This document shows, piece by piece, positions 4,853-13,448 of a stretch of 20,101 bases of DNA. The stretch comes from a virus. Below the pieces are notes generated by a model. It worked only from the letters and a program-made list of their open reading frames with translations, ran no database searches and was not told where the DNA came from. Location of the stretch: positions 1 to 20,101 of IMG/VR virus record IMGVR_UViG_3300025369_000085. One strand, given 5' to 3'. Made by a program: the position numbers and the translations under genes. Each line of letters starts with the position of its first letter. The first letter of the stretch is position 1.

Positions 4853-7255
4853 TTAGTTTAAAATCCAAGCATTTGGGTCTTGTGTAGGTATCATAAAACC
4901 TTTAACTACTAATTGGTTAAATGTGTATTGAGCATCTAATGTATTTGTATGAATCTCCGCTTCCCAGTTGTTAAGTAATTTAGTTACACGCACACGTTTC
5001 TTATCAGCTAATGTTGTAACTTGCAATGGTGCTGTAGCAACAGCTGAAAAAGCTAATGTACTAAATGCAAAACTAGAAAATCCTACGTTGTCTGCTGAAC
5101 TACCAGCTACATACGAATACGTGGCTAAATTAGATAACGGTGCATTTTTAGTTGTACCAGAAAACGCTAACTGTATTTGTCCTTGTGGTGAACCTAATTC
5201 CCAATATGCGTATTGTATGTTTGCAAACTTAATGTGGTCTGGGCTAACATGTATAAGACCAGTTTGAATGTGAGTATCAAAAGGCATACCATTATCTCCA
5301 GCAAAACTAGAACTTATTTCAATCAAAAAATTGCCGTTTACTGGATTAGTTTGTACAGCTAGTAATCTAAGGATTCCTGAATTGTCTGTGTACTTAAAAA
5401 AATGATTAACACCAAAATCAAAAGCATATGGATTCCAGTTTTGTTTCGCTGTATCGTATACAAATATTTGATTGTTAGTTGTAGCTCCATATGGGACTGA
5501 CCAAAAGATTTTTTTATCAAACTCTATACCAGCCATACCAGGAATTGCACTATATGTAATTTCTTTACAGTCTGGACGAATTACCAAACTTATTTCATTA
5601 GTAGCAAGCACGTTATAAAGCGTTTGTACGCTACCATTTGAATAAAAGCCTGCAGGTCCAGGTGAGAAATAGTAAACGTTCTGTAGGGTCTGTACAACGC
5701 TCCTAGGGGCTGTAGTTCCAAACGATTGCATAGCTTGAACAAGTGTCGGTACAGTTACTAGTATATTAGATATGTTTTGAGCCGTTAATTGACAATGCCA
5801 TACTGAACCATACCCTGAAGGTTCTGATAATAGAATAGTGGTCATAGGCGTACCTTTACCATCCCTAAATTGTCCTACCCATCTAGGCGTGTCTGCTGTA
5901 CCAGGTTTAATATCTACCCAACCACCACCAACAAAAGGTGAAAAACCTAGTGCGTATTGAAGCTGTGCTCCTGCCCAATAAAGTCGGTTAGGATTGTTAG
6001 GGTCACCTATAGCCCATAATCTGTTATCAGATATAGCCATCCAATTAAACTTAGGTGCATTTGTAGTGTCTGTAATGGGTGCAATAATAAAATCATTTAC
6101 ATCATGGTCGCCATAATCTGTGTAACTTACTGTAGCTCCTCCAGAATATGTACCTGGTTGTGCAATGTTGTCTAAATAATATGCTACACCTGCTGAAGTG
6201 TCTGCTAAATAAAGATTGTAACCTATTACGTTTGAGTCATTAACAGCATTCCATGTAAGGTTTATGTATGTTGATGTAGAATAAGTGGAAGTGTTTGTGT
6301 TCCACCAGTTGGTACGTGCAGGAATAGAATATGCAGTAGGAAATGCAGCTGGTGCTGTTTCTCCATTTTTAGTTACTGCAGTTACATAATAATTAAGGGC
6401 ATTTTGTGTAGTAGCTGTGTTATGTGTTGTAACACCACTACCAAATCCTAAAGGTACACCAGTAGGTGAATAGTTAGTTGTTGCAGGAATAGTTGGTGCT
6501 GCTACTGCACTTATTGATACCCAACTAAATGGTGAAGTTGTAAGGTCTACATAACCAAAATTATCTACACCATTAGTTACTAATACTTTGTTTTGGTATT
6601 GAAGCATTTGAGTCCATACTTGGTCACCAGATTTAACTAATGTGTATTGTGTGTGCGTTGCAGCCGTAGTTCCATTAATTGCTCGTTTAACTGTAAGTGT
6701 AGTTGTACCAGCTCCTGAGGTAACATACATTTGTTCATTATCTATAGTTATGTAGTAATTGTTTGAACTAGGTAATGCTGAAGCTGTTGTTACAGTTATT
6801 GTAGTTGCAGTAGTGGTTGTTATAGCTGAAGCAAGTGTAGTTGTGTACTGGTTAGTAGATACAAAATGATTACCGCTTCCTGTAGTTGTAGTCGAGTTTG
6901 TTACTGTTGTCCATGGGCCACCATCTTTTGAATATTTTAAAATACCATTATCAACAATTATTATATATGTTGTTGCTTTACCTGTAGTTGTATTAAATGT
7001 AGCACAATCAACTATTCCAGTTACTGGACCTGTATAAGCTGCTCCATAGTTGTTAGAACCCCAGCGTGTAGCCCATACACCGTCTTGTGTCATCATTAAG
7101 TTTTTAGCTTGAACAACTGCACCTAAAGGAAGTCGGTCTTCATTAACAAATGAAATTACACCAGGTCTCCAGTTAGACTGGTTACCTTGTCCACCAATAA
7201 TTTGCTCGTAACTTTTAATGTTACCTGCTTTAACTTTTGTAGTTTTACTTGGCAT
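4853..7255 (-). CDS. Tail nozzle/hub-like beta protein (800 aa)
   Basis: The 800-residue length matches the T7 gp12 nozzle (794 aa). The N-terminus has RPGVISFVNEDRLPLGAVVQ followed by KNLMMTQDGVWATRWG, the 'collect parameters, then strip of blades' pattern of phage nozzle and stabilisation proteins. Blade-like repeats follow (YIIIVDNGILKYSKDGGPW, LVTNGVDNFGYVDL, WMAISDNRLWAIGD, NQIFVYDTAKQNW). Residues about 140-207 are an extra beta module also present in the fibre-like protein, apparently inserted between two propeller strands. A fibronectin-like segment lies at about 285-390 (NYYVTAVTKNGETAPA to YTDYGD). The start is preceded by GGAGG overlapping the adaptor stop. Position directly after the adaptor supports the assignment. 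Confidence 0.8.
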   Translation of the reverse strand: MPSKTTKVKAGNIKSYEQIIGGQGNQSNWRPGVISFVNEDRLPLGAVVQAKNLMMTQDGVWATRWGSNNYGAAYTGPVTGIVDCATFNTTTGKATTYIIIVDNGILKYSKDGGPWTTVTNSTTTTGSGNHFVSTNQYTTTLASAITTTTATTITVTTASALPSSNNYYITIDNEQMYVTSGAGTTTLTVKRAINGTTAATHTQYTLVKSGDQVWTQMLQYQNKVLVTNGVDNFGYVDLTTSPFSWVSISAVAAPTIPATTNYSPTGVPLGFGSGVTTHNTATTQNALNYYVTAVTKNGETAPAAFPTAYSIPARTNWWNTNTSTYSTSTYINLTWNAVNDSNVIGYNLYLADTSAGVAYYLDNIAQPGTYSGGATVSYTDYGDHDVNDFIIAPITDTTNAPKFNWMAISDNRLWAIGDPNNPNRLYWAGAQLQYALGFSPFVGGGWVDIKPGTADTPRWVGQFRDGKGTPMTTILLSEPSGYGSVWHCQLTAQNISNILVTVPTLVQAMQSFGTTAPRSVVQTLQNVYYFSPGPAGFYSNGSVQTLYNVLATNEISLVIRPDCKEITYSAIPGMAGIEFDKKIFWSVPYGATTNNQIFVYDTAKQNWNPYAFDFGVNHFFKYTDNSGILRLLAVQTNPVNGNFLIEISSSFAGDNGMPFDTHIQTGLIHVSPDHIKFANIQYAYWELGSPQGQIQLAFSGTTKNAPLSNLATYSYVAGSSADNVGFSSFAFSTLAFSAVATAPLQVTTLADKKRVRVTKLLNNWEAEIHTNTLDAQYTFNQLVVKGFMIPTQDPNAWILN

Positions 7256-7263
7256 TTAACCTC

Positions 7264-8085
7264 CTATATGTAGCCTGTACCATTGTTGGTCCAGAAACCA
7301 CTATTGTAACGGTTTGGCAAATAAGAACTATAACCAAGTAATCCGTCTACATCTTTTATGTAATCGTCTTGGAAATTGGCACTCATTTCTTGTCCCATAC
7401 GCATGTTTAATAAAGAATAATTAGCTTTGTCTTCCATAATTTGGTAAAGAGTAGTATTAAAGTTGTTAGCAGAAACTTGTGCAGATACTTTGTAAATAAT
7501 AAAGTTAGGGTCGCTCATTTCAGGAATATCATAAGGGTTTTGCAATACTCCTGAAGTTGTTACGTCTGGTATGTTAGCAAACTTGTAATATCGGAAAGAT
7601 ATAGTAGCACCTATTTCAGCACTACCAACTTGTGGATACCAACCTAATACTAAGTTGTAACCTGTTACAGGATTACCTGTTACATAAAACTCTGGTTGGT
7701 TATTTCGTGGATTAAGTTCTAAATTAGGAAGTTTTTGTAGTTTAAAAGAACGTACGTTTTCACTAGCGTTGGTAGAACCAGGGTATGTAAGCCAAATAGT
7801 TCCACCATACATAAACTTAAAATCACTAGGAAGTGGAATGTTTATTGGTGTAGTTGTAGTAGAAGGAGTAGCAGCTATAGTGTAATAATTTGGTTGATTT
7901 ACCCAAAGTTCATCCCAAATAACACCACGCTCGTTTTCCCACGTAGGAATAGCTAGTGTTCTAATCATGCCCACATAAATGTTGTACTCCTGTGAACCTA
8001 CGGCTGGAGGAGTTGGGTCATTCAACGTTTGTAGTTGTATGGCATTAATAATTTGTTGATATGTCATTGGGCTAGTGTTAGCCAT
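7264..8085 (-). CDS. Head-tail adaptor protein, SU10-adaptor/T7 gp11-like (273 aa)
   Basis: The 273-residue protein starts MANTSPMTYQQIINAIQLQT, a helical N-terminus typical of podovirus ring adaptors. A beta section follows (WENERGVIWDELWV, IPLPSDFKFMYGGTIWL, YNLVLGWYPQVGSAEIGATI, SFRYYKFANIPD). The C-terminal half has helices (NFIIYKVSAQVSANNFN, KANYSLLNMRMGQEMSANFQ) and a Tyr/Asn-rich tail likely to contact the nozzle. Size and the adaptor-then-nozzle order match SU10-type adaptors and T7 gp11/gp12. Sequence similarity is not strong enough by eye to be certain. TAGGAG overlapping the preceding stop is the SD. Confidence 0.75.
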   Translation of the reverse strand: MANTSPMTYQQIINAIQLQTLNDPTPPAVGSQEYNIYVGMIRTLAIPTWENERGVIWDELWVNQPNYYTIAATPSTTTTPINIPLPSDFKFMYGGTIWLTYPGSTNASENVRSFKLQKLPNLELNPRNNQPEFYVTGNPVTGYNLVLGWYPQVGSAEIGATISFRYYKFANIPDVTTSGVLQNPYDIPEMSDPNFIIYKVSAQVSANNFNTTLYQIMEDKANYSLLNMRMGQEMSANFQDDYIKDVDGLLGYSSYLPNRYNSGFWTNNGTGYI

Positions 8086-8094
8086 GGTTTACTC

Positions 8095-8457
8095 CTATAG
8101 GTAAGTTATGGTAATTGTGTCACCTGATGGTACTACTACTGTTAAACCTGTATTAAACTTAGCATCAAAAGTAAATGTTACAGCTTGAGCACCAGTAGAA
8201 AATTGTGCAATTAAAGTTCCTGAACCAGTTAAACTATCATAAATAGAAATTGGACTAGTACTTTTAGCACCAAGAATTGATACTGTGTGTAAGATTCCAG
8301 GACCAGTTTTTAAAAAATATGTACCTGAAGTTAAATAACTATATGAACATTCAGTAGCATTTAATACTTCATAATCTCCTGTTGTATTGTTTTGTACATC
8401 AACAACTCTTTGTGTGTTGTCTTGTATTGATTGTGGGTTTGTAACTGTTATTGCCAT
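8095..8457 (-). CDS. Small beta-sandwich virion protein, possible decoration/fibre protein (120 aa)
   Basis: The 120-residue protein consists almost wholly of beta strands. Residues about 40-120 (SGTYFLKTGPGILHTVSILG, SPISIYDSLTGSGTLIAQFS, FDAKFNTGLTVVVPSGDTIT) match a pattern I recognise from many marine and aquatic phage virion proteins: LKxGPGxLHxVxVxx, IxIYDxxxGSGTxIA, DxxFxTGLTVV, DITVxY. Its function is not established. Head decoration or tail-collar roles are both plausible. The start has a strong AGGAG SD nearly identical to that of the fibre gene. It is the first gene after a promoter/hairpin cassette, suggesting high-copy expression. Confidence 0.75.
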   Translation of the reverse strand: MAITVTNPQSIQDNTQRVVDVQNNTTGDYEVLNATECSYSYLTSGTYFLKTGPGILHTVSILGAKSTSPISIYDSLTGSGTLIAQFSTGAQAVTFTFDAKFNTGLTVVVPSGDTITITYL

Positions 8458-8476
8458 TTATTTCTCCTTTTACATT

Positions 8477-8503
8477 AAAAAAGACATCTCAGATAGAGAT
8501 GCC
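8477..8503 (-). terminator. Terminator-like hairpin upstream of the 120-aa gene
   Basis: Minus strand GGCATCTC pairs with GAGATGTC across TATCT (8 bp, one G-U), followed by TTTTTT. This is an intrinsic terminator shape, 28 bases downstream of a strong promoter and about 20 bases upstream of the next start codon. Confidence 0.78.
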
Positions 8504-8531
8504 TCAGCTATGCTGTGATGCAATCCCTTGT

Positions 8532-8561
8532 ATTATACCATTTTTTTCTAATAATTGTCTA
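8532..8561 (-). promoter_or_regulatory. Strong sigma70/sigmaA-type promoter
   Basis: Minus strand -35 TAGACA (8556-8561, 5/6 to consensus), 18-bp spacer, -10 TATAAT (8532-8537) with an extended TGG in front. It begins one base past the stop of the 1625-residue gene. Predicted start of transcription is near 8525, giving a leader of about 20 nt before the hairpin at 8477-8503. Confidence 0.75.
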
Positions 8562-8562
8562 A

Positions 8563-11500
8563 TCATTTTTGTTTAAAACCTTTAACTTTGGTTCGCTTTA
8601 CTTTAATTCTTCTTTGATGTGGTGGTCGTTTTAATTTGACGTTAGTTTTTACACGAACAGGTTTAGGTTTTCTTATGATTACACGTTTTTGTTTAGTGCT
8701 ACTACCTACTGCCTTACCTACTCCTGTATAACCTGATGGTAAGTTTCCACCTGATAAATAAGCATATTGGCCTTCTGCATTTTTACCTATGTCGTAGTTA
8801 GCTAATGAAGCTATACCTGCCATAGTACGCTGGTTAGTTTCTGTGTTCATGTTAAGTAAATCACCTTGTGATGCTGTTGGTACAGATGGGTTTACGTACA
8901 TGTTTTCTGATAAACCTTTAGATGTTTCATACAATGCAACGTCTGCAAGATATTGCCTAACATCAGCGTTGCTGTTTATCATTTGGCTTCTTGCTGCTTT
9001 AGATTCTGAATCAGTACCTTTAGGCATAGCATTTAGTAAAGCTGTAACTCTATCGCTAGCTTGTGGATAATTTTGTAGTGCTTCTTGACCACTTGCTAAT
9101 CTAACTTGATTAATATGTAGTGCCTGCTTATCAAAATAAGGATTAAGGACGTCCATATTCTGTGATAAGAAATAAGATTTCATGCCAGGGTCTGACATAC
9201 CATTATATATGTTTAATATTTGTTGCGTCTTAGAATCAGGTGTTATTGGTAATAATGGGTCTGGTGCTTGTGGGTGATTATTCCAATAATCATTAATACC
9301 ATTTTGGTTATACCCTAATGATTTAAGGTACGTGTTCATATTGTTTTCGTAATTTGAATTAAATGTAATCTTATCTTGCTCGTATTGTTTAAGCCATGGG
9401 TTAGCTTGTAACATACCAGGTTTTTGTGGGTCTCCTGCTACAAGTGCATCATATTCCATAGCAGCTAATGGTTTAGGTACAGGTCGTCCACCAGTATCTA
9501 CACCCTGACCATTAAGTTTGAATAGTGGTCCAGCAGGGTAACCTGAATCTTTTTGATTGCGTGCGTAATCAATTAAGAAAGCTAATGATAATACACGTTG
9601 TGTTGGGTCATTTGGATTAACCTCTGTGTAGTTCTTTAATTTAGCTTGGTCATTTAATGGGTCATAAGGTACAAGTACTTTTTTACCATTAATGTCCATA
9701 GTATTTTGTGGGTGTATAGCTAAGTATTTATTGTATTCATTTGGTCCGTAGTTTTCTGGGAATGCACTTAAATCTACACCTAATGCTTTGGCTGCTGACT
9801 GTAGGTTTGTGTAATTACCATTCTTAACATCATTTAATAGATTTGCTGTTTCTGTAAAGTTTTTGCTTGCTTCTGATGCAATTCGTACATTAAAGAAACT
9901 TGCTCCTACTTTTGTCGCTCCACCTTTACCACCTGTTACTTCTTGAGCAGTTTGTGCAGGGGAATAAATAGATGAAATGTATTTTCCAATTTCACCAGGT
10001 ACTTCTTTAACAGCACGTCCTGGACGATTCATAATATCGTAAGTATTAAGTATTGGTCTGCCTAAACTATCTTTGTTATTTAATACATTTATCACACCTT
10101 GAGTACCGATAGCAGGTGTAAGATTTTTAGCTGCAACTTGTGCTGGTGTTTTATTACCTTCAACCATGTCATATATATCGCTCGGTAATGAGAATATACC
10201 TGAACGTATTGCTGATGCGTTTTTACCAAATATTTTTTTAGAAAGGTCATCTGCAGCTGGGTAAGCAACAAACATAACTAATCCAGCCATAATTAATCTA
10301 TCGAATGCTTCTGCTTTATTAATTATAGAACTATCTTTTGAAACTATGTCTCTGACTTGGTTAGCCCATGCTTTAAGAACATCATAGTGATAAGGTGTAA
10401 ATATAAAAAGGTTTGGGTTACCAATAAAGTTTTTTAAGTTTCTACTACCTAATACTCTTGCAGGCAACCGATAATCAGGCATAACTTTGTAAGTTTCTCT
10501 AATAGCTTGTTCAAACCCTTGGCCTTCCATTCTTCTTTCTAACACACGCTGTAAAGTAAGCATGTCACCAATGTTAAATGCTACGCTATGGTTAAGTTTG
10601 AGAATCATTTTACCTAGGTACATTGGATTAACGTAACCTAGTGCGTCTGCTACTTTTTGAAGTACGGTAGGGTCTTTAAACTGTCGGTCCATCATATTAA
10701 CTATACTTCTAGTTAGTAGTTCTCGGTTAGTAGCTTGCAATGCACTGCCATGACGTAACTCATTTCTATATAGTTCGTCTTTTTTCATTACAGATACAAT
10801 AGCTTGCACACCACTTTTAACTAATCTTCCATACGATGATGGTATTAATAACCTTGTAAGTCCTCTATCAAATACTGAGAATGCTGCAATGTTAAGTGGG
10901 TGAGTAAGTGGTTTAAAGAATATAGCGTCTCTAAATAAACGGTTTATTATGCCAAATGCTTTTAATGGGTCATTAGACATAACTTTTGTAAAATCGTCCA
11001 GTATATCGGCTGTGTGTGGCTCAAAAAAGTAACCTTGGAACTGTGGTGCATCCACAACTCTCCACTTAGGTGGCTTTGGACCATCACCCATTTTTAATGC
11101 TACATCTTTAAAACTAGGGTCTAGTTTCCATTGGTTGATTAATTGTGTGGCTCGCTCAGTACTTCTGGTACTTAGGTAATCTAACGCTGCTGAAACAATA
11201 GGGTTTTTGTAATACTCGGTGTTAGTGTGTTGTTCAATTTCTTTTGCTGTAGCTTCTTGAATCTGCCAACTTTTACCAGTTTTATCTATAAACTCACCTT
11301 GTTGTAATTGCGGTCTACCAACAATACCCCAAGTTTTTTGTAAAGATGGTTTAATATTTAATACTTGTTTGGTAGTTTCTTGTTCACCTAAGAACTGCTT
11401 AAACTCTTTGTAAAGTGTTGGAGCTTTCTCTTTAAATATATCAGGTGAACGCATCCATGCTTGGAATAATACTGCTACCTTTTCTTCGGTGCTATGCAAA

Positions 11501-13440
11501 TATGCTTTATAACTCTTTGTAACGTTTTGTGGTCCGCCAGGTACTCGTTCTAATGCTAATGCTCGTCCTTCTTCAAGATGCTTTAAAAACTTTTCGTTTT
11601 CTTTAATCTTTGCATCCATTTGCTCAATTAATTTAGTATTTGGTTTAGCTTTAATCTTCTCTTCATTAATAAGTCTTTGTGCTTTGTTAATTTCAGCTTT
11701 AAGAACCATGTCATTTTTGTTGCCAAAGATTCTTTTACCAATGCCATATTTGCGGTCCATTTGGTGACCAGCTTCGTGTAAAATAGTGTCTTCTGGTGTT
11801 GCCGCAGCTGTTCTTATAACTGGATTTTCTACTTCAGAATGCCCAAACTCACCACCTTTTAATTTAACTTTACGTTCGTGTGCTACACCTAAATCATCGA
11901 GAAGTTTATTTAGTTTATCTCTTACAAGTGGGTCATACGCTTCTTTGACCTGAGTAGGAATCTTTATTTTTTCTTTACCTAAATCAACAGCTTTTTTGTC
12001 TATGTGTGCTGTAACTCTACGTTCACCTACAGATTTTCCTAAAGCATTTGTTTTAGATTTAATGCTAACAACAATTCTTTGTTTGCCATCTGTAATAACT
12101 TTATAAACACGTGATTTATCAGAAGGTGCAGATTGTGTAAGTGGTCCTACTTCATCAACTCTACCTTTTTCACCTGTCCATGTTCGCTCTAATGATGTAC
12201 CTTTATTTTTAGCAATACGGTGCATATAGCTGTTAGCCAAATCATCAAGTCCCATTCTCCTATTACTTCTTGCTCTTGCATCTCTTAAAGGTTTAACAAA
12301 CTTGTCATAAATATATTGTTGTTGTGAAGTTAATTTTTCAGCTGGGTTTTCCGCATAATGAAATACTGCTTCCATATCTTCTGGTTTAAAGTCTGGTACA
12401 TGTTTAATCAGTTGATATACCATCAAATGGTCAGCCGTCACGTTACCTGAAATCTTGTTTAAGTTTTCTTGTAAATCTTTGCCAAAATTAACATTGTTAT
12501 CTGATTCTTTAATATTGTTAATAATATTTTGAATAGCACCTTCACGTTTGTCGCTTAATGTTTGTTGAACTTTATTTACAACTGCATCTTTAGCACCTTT
12601 GCCTGCCATTCCCAATACTTCACCACCTACACCTAATGCTGCACCTACAGGATAAGCCATAGCTGCTTGTTTAGCTATTTCTCCATAACCTTTGTTTTCT
12701 TTTGCTGCACCTATACCTGCAAATGCTGAGTTATATGCACCTCCAGTTAATGCTCCTTTTGCTACTTTAGTACCTATGTTTGTAGCAGTTTTAATTGCAG
12801 CCTGACTTGCTGCTTTACCTGTTAATTTAGTTATTGCAGATTCTGCAGGTTTAATTAATGCTTTAGTTATTATAGGTTTTGCTAATGCTTCAACTCCCCT
12901 ATCTAATGGACCTCCAACAAATAAACTAGCAATTTCAGCGTCATTTAATAATTGTGTTTTAGGGTCATACGGGTTTGATTTACCATTATCTGTTGCCCAG
13001 TTATATACATTGTTTACAGTTGGGTTAGATTTAACTAATTCTTGTGGTGTCATTCCTTTAGTTTGAGGTAATCCTGTTGCTCCTTCTGTAGCACTCACAC
13101 CAAAGTTTGTAATACCTGCAACTGGTCCAGAACCTATAGCTATAGCATTTGCTACTGCGTCTTTAGCAATAGACCCTATACCATTTGTAATAGGGTTATG
13201 AGTTATATCATGAATTAATCTGCCAACAGTCCATACATCTTGAACCCCTTGGTTAGAACCAATAGGTTGAGTATTTTGAGGTTGAAAAGCTGGTTGAGTA
13301 TTTTGAGGTTGAAAAACAGGTTTAATATTTAAAGGATTTGAGACATTTCCAATATTAACGTTTTGACTAAACTGAGTAGGTTGCAAAGGTACAGGTGTAC
13401 CAAACGGATTTGAACTGTCTAGCGGTTTTCTGGGAAACAT
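8563..13440 (-). CDS. Giant internal virion (ejection) protein with HEAGH zinc-metallopeptidase domain (1625 aa)
   Basis: The 1625-residue protein has a Pro/Gln/Asn-rich N-terminus (including a 9-residue tandem repeat at 43-59), a Gly/Ala-rich possibly membrane-active stretch (about 90-290), and helical segments to about 420. H555-E-A-G-H559 is a zincin HExxH site, followed by E652/E653 in STEEKVAVLFQAW as a likely third zinc ligand (gluzincin type). Residues about 800-1190 are helical and resemble the 'large polyvalent protein associated' domains such as LPD38 (FDRLIMAGLVMFVAYPAADD, FSLPSDIYDMVEGNKTPAQV). The last 45 residues are Lys/Arg/Pro-rich. Position after the scaffold/capsid block and before the adaptor fits internal proteins that enter the cell first, as T7 gp15/gp16. 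The peptidase could aid wall passage or maturation. GAGG SD overlaps the previous stop. Confidence 0.85.
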   Translation of the reverse strand: MFPRKPLDSSNPFGTPVPLQPTQFSQNVNIGNVSNPLNIKPVFQPQNTQPAFQPQNTQPIGSNQGVQDVWTVGRLIHDITHNPITNGIGSIAKDAVANAIAIGSGPVAGITNFGVSATEGATGLPQTKGMTPQELVKSNPTVNNVYNWATDNGKSNPYDPKTQLLNDAEIASLFVGGPLDRGVEALAKPIITKALIKPAESAITKLTGKAASQAAIKTATNIGTKVAKGALTGGAYNSAFAGIGAAKENKGYGEIAKQAAMAYPVGAALGVGGEVLGMAGKGAKDAVVNKVQQTLSDKREGAIQNIINNIKESDNNVNFGKDLQENLNKISGNVTADHLMVYQLIKHVPDFKPEDMEAVFHYAENPAEKLTSQQQYIYDKFVKPLRDARARSNRRMGLDDLANSYMHRIAKNKGTSLERTWTGEKGRVDEVGPLTQSAPSDKSRVYKVITDGKQRIVVSIKSKTNALGKSVGERRVTAHIDKKAVDLGKEKIKIPTQVKEAYDPLVRDKLNKLLDDLGVAHERKVKLKGGEFGHSEVENPVIRTAAATPEDTILHEAGHQMDRKYGIGKRIFGNKNDMVLKAEINKAQRLINEEKIKAKPNTKLIEQMDAKIKENEKFLKHLEEGRALALERVPGGPQNVTKSYKAYLHSTEEKVAVLFQAWMRSPDIFKEKAPTLYKEFKQFLGEQETTKQVLNIKPSLQKTWGIVGRPQLQQGEFIDKTGKSWQIQEATAKEIEQHTNTEYYKNPIVSAALDYLSTRSTERATQLINQWKLDPSFKDVALKMGDGPKPPKWRVVDAPQFQGYFFEPHTADILDDFTKVMSNDPLKAFGIINRLFRDAIFFKPLTHPLNIAAFSVFDRGLTRLLIPSSYGRLVKSGVQAIVSVMKKDELYRNELRHGSALQATNRELLTRSIVNMMDRQFKDPTVLQKVADALGYVNPMYLGKMILKLNHSVAFNIGDMLTLQRVLERRMEGQGFEQAIRETYKVMPDYRLPARVLGSRNLKNFIGNPNLFIFTPYHYDVLKAWANQVRDIVSKDSSIINKAEAFDRLIMAGLVMFVAYPAADDLSKKIFGKNASAIRSGIFSLPSDIYDMVEGNKTPAQVAAKNLTPAIGTQGVINVLNNKDSLGRPILNTYDIMNRPGRAVKEVPGEIGKYISSIYSPAQTAQEVTGGKGGATKVGASFFNVRIASEASKNFTETANLLNDVKNGNYTNLQSAAKALGVDLSAFPENYGPNEYNKYLAIHPQNTMDINGKKVLVPYDPLNDQAKLKNYTEVNPNDPTQRVLSLAFLIDYARNQKDSGYPAGPLFKLNGQGVDTGGRPVPKPLAAMEYDALVAGDPQKPGMLQANPWLKQYEQDKITFNSNYENNMNTYLKSLGYNQNGINDYWNNHPQAPDPLLPITPDSKTQQILNIYNGMSDPGMKSYFLSQNMDVLNPYFDKQALHINQVRLASGQEALQNYPQASDRVTALLNAMPKGTDSESKAARSQMINSNADVRQYLADVALYETSKGLSENMYVNPSVPTASQGDLLNMNTETNQRTMAGIASLANYDIGKNAEGQYAYLSGGNLPSGYTGVGKAVGSSTKQKRVIIRKPKPVRVKTNVKLKRPPHQRRIKVKRTKVKGFKQK
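13265..13318 (-). repeat. 27-bp tandem repeat, two copies, inside the giant-protein gene
   Basis: Units at 13265-13291 and 13292-13318 share their first 24 bases exactly (plus strand begins GGTTGAGTATTTTGAGG) and differ only in the last three. They encode two copies of the 9-residue FQPQNTQP-type unit at residues 43-59. In-frame length suggests recent duplication within a disordered N-terminal segment. Confidence 0.9.
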
Positions 13441-13448
13441 TGTTCCTC

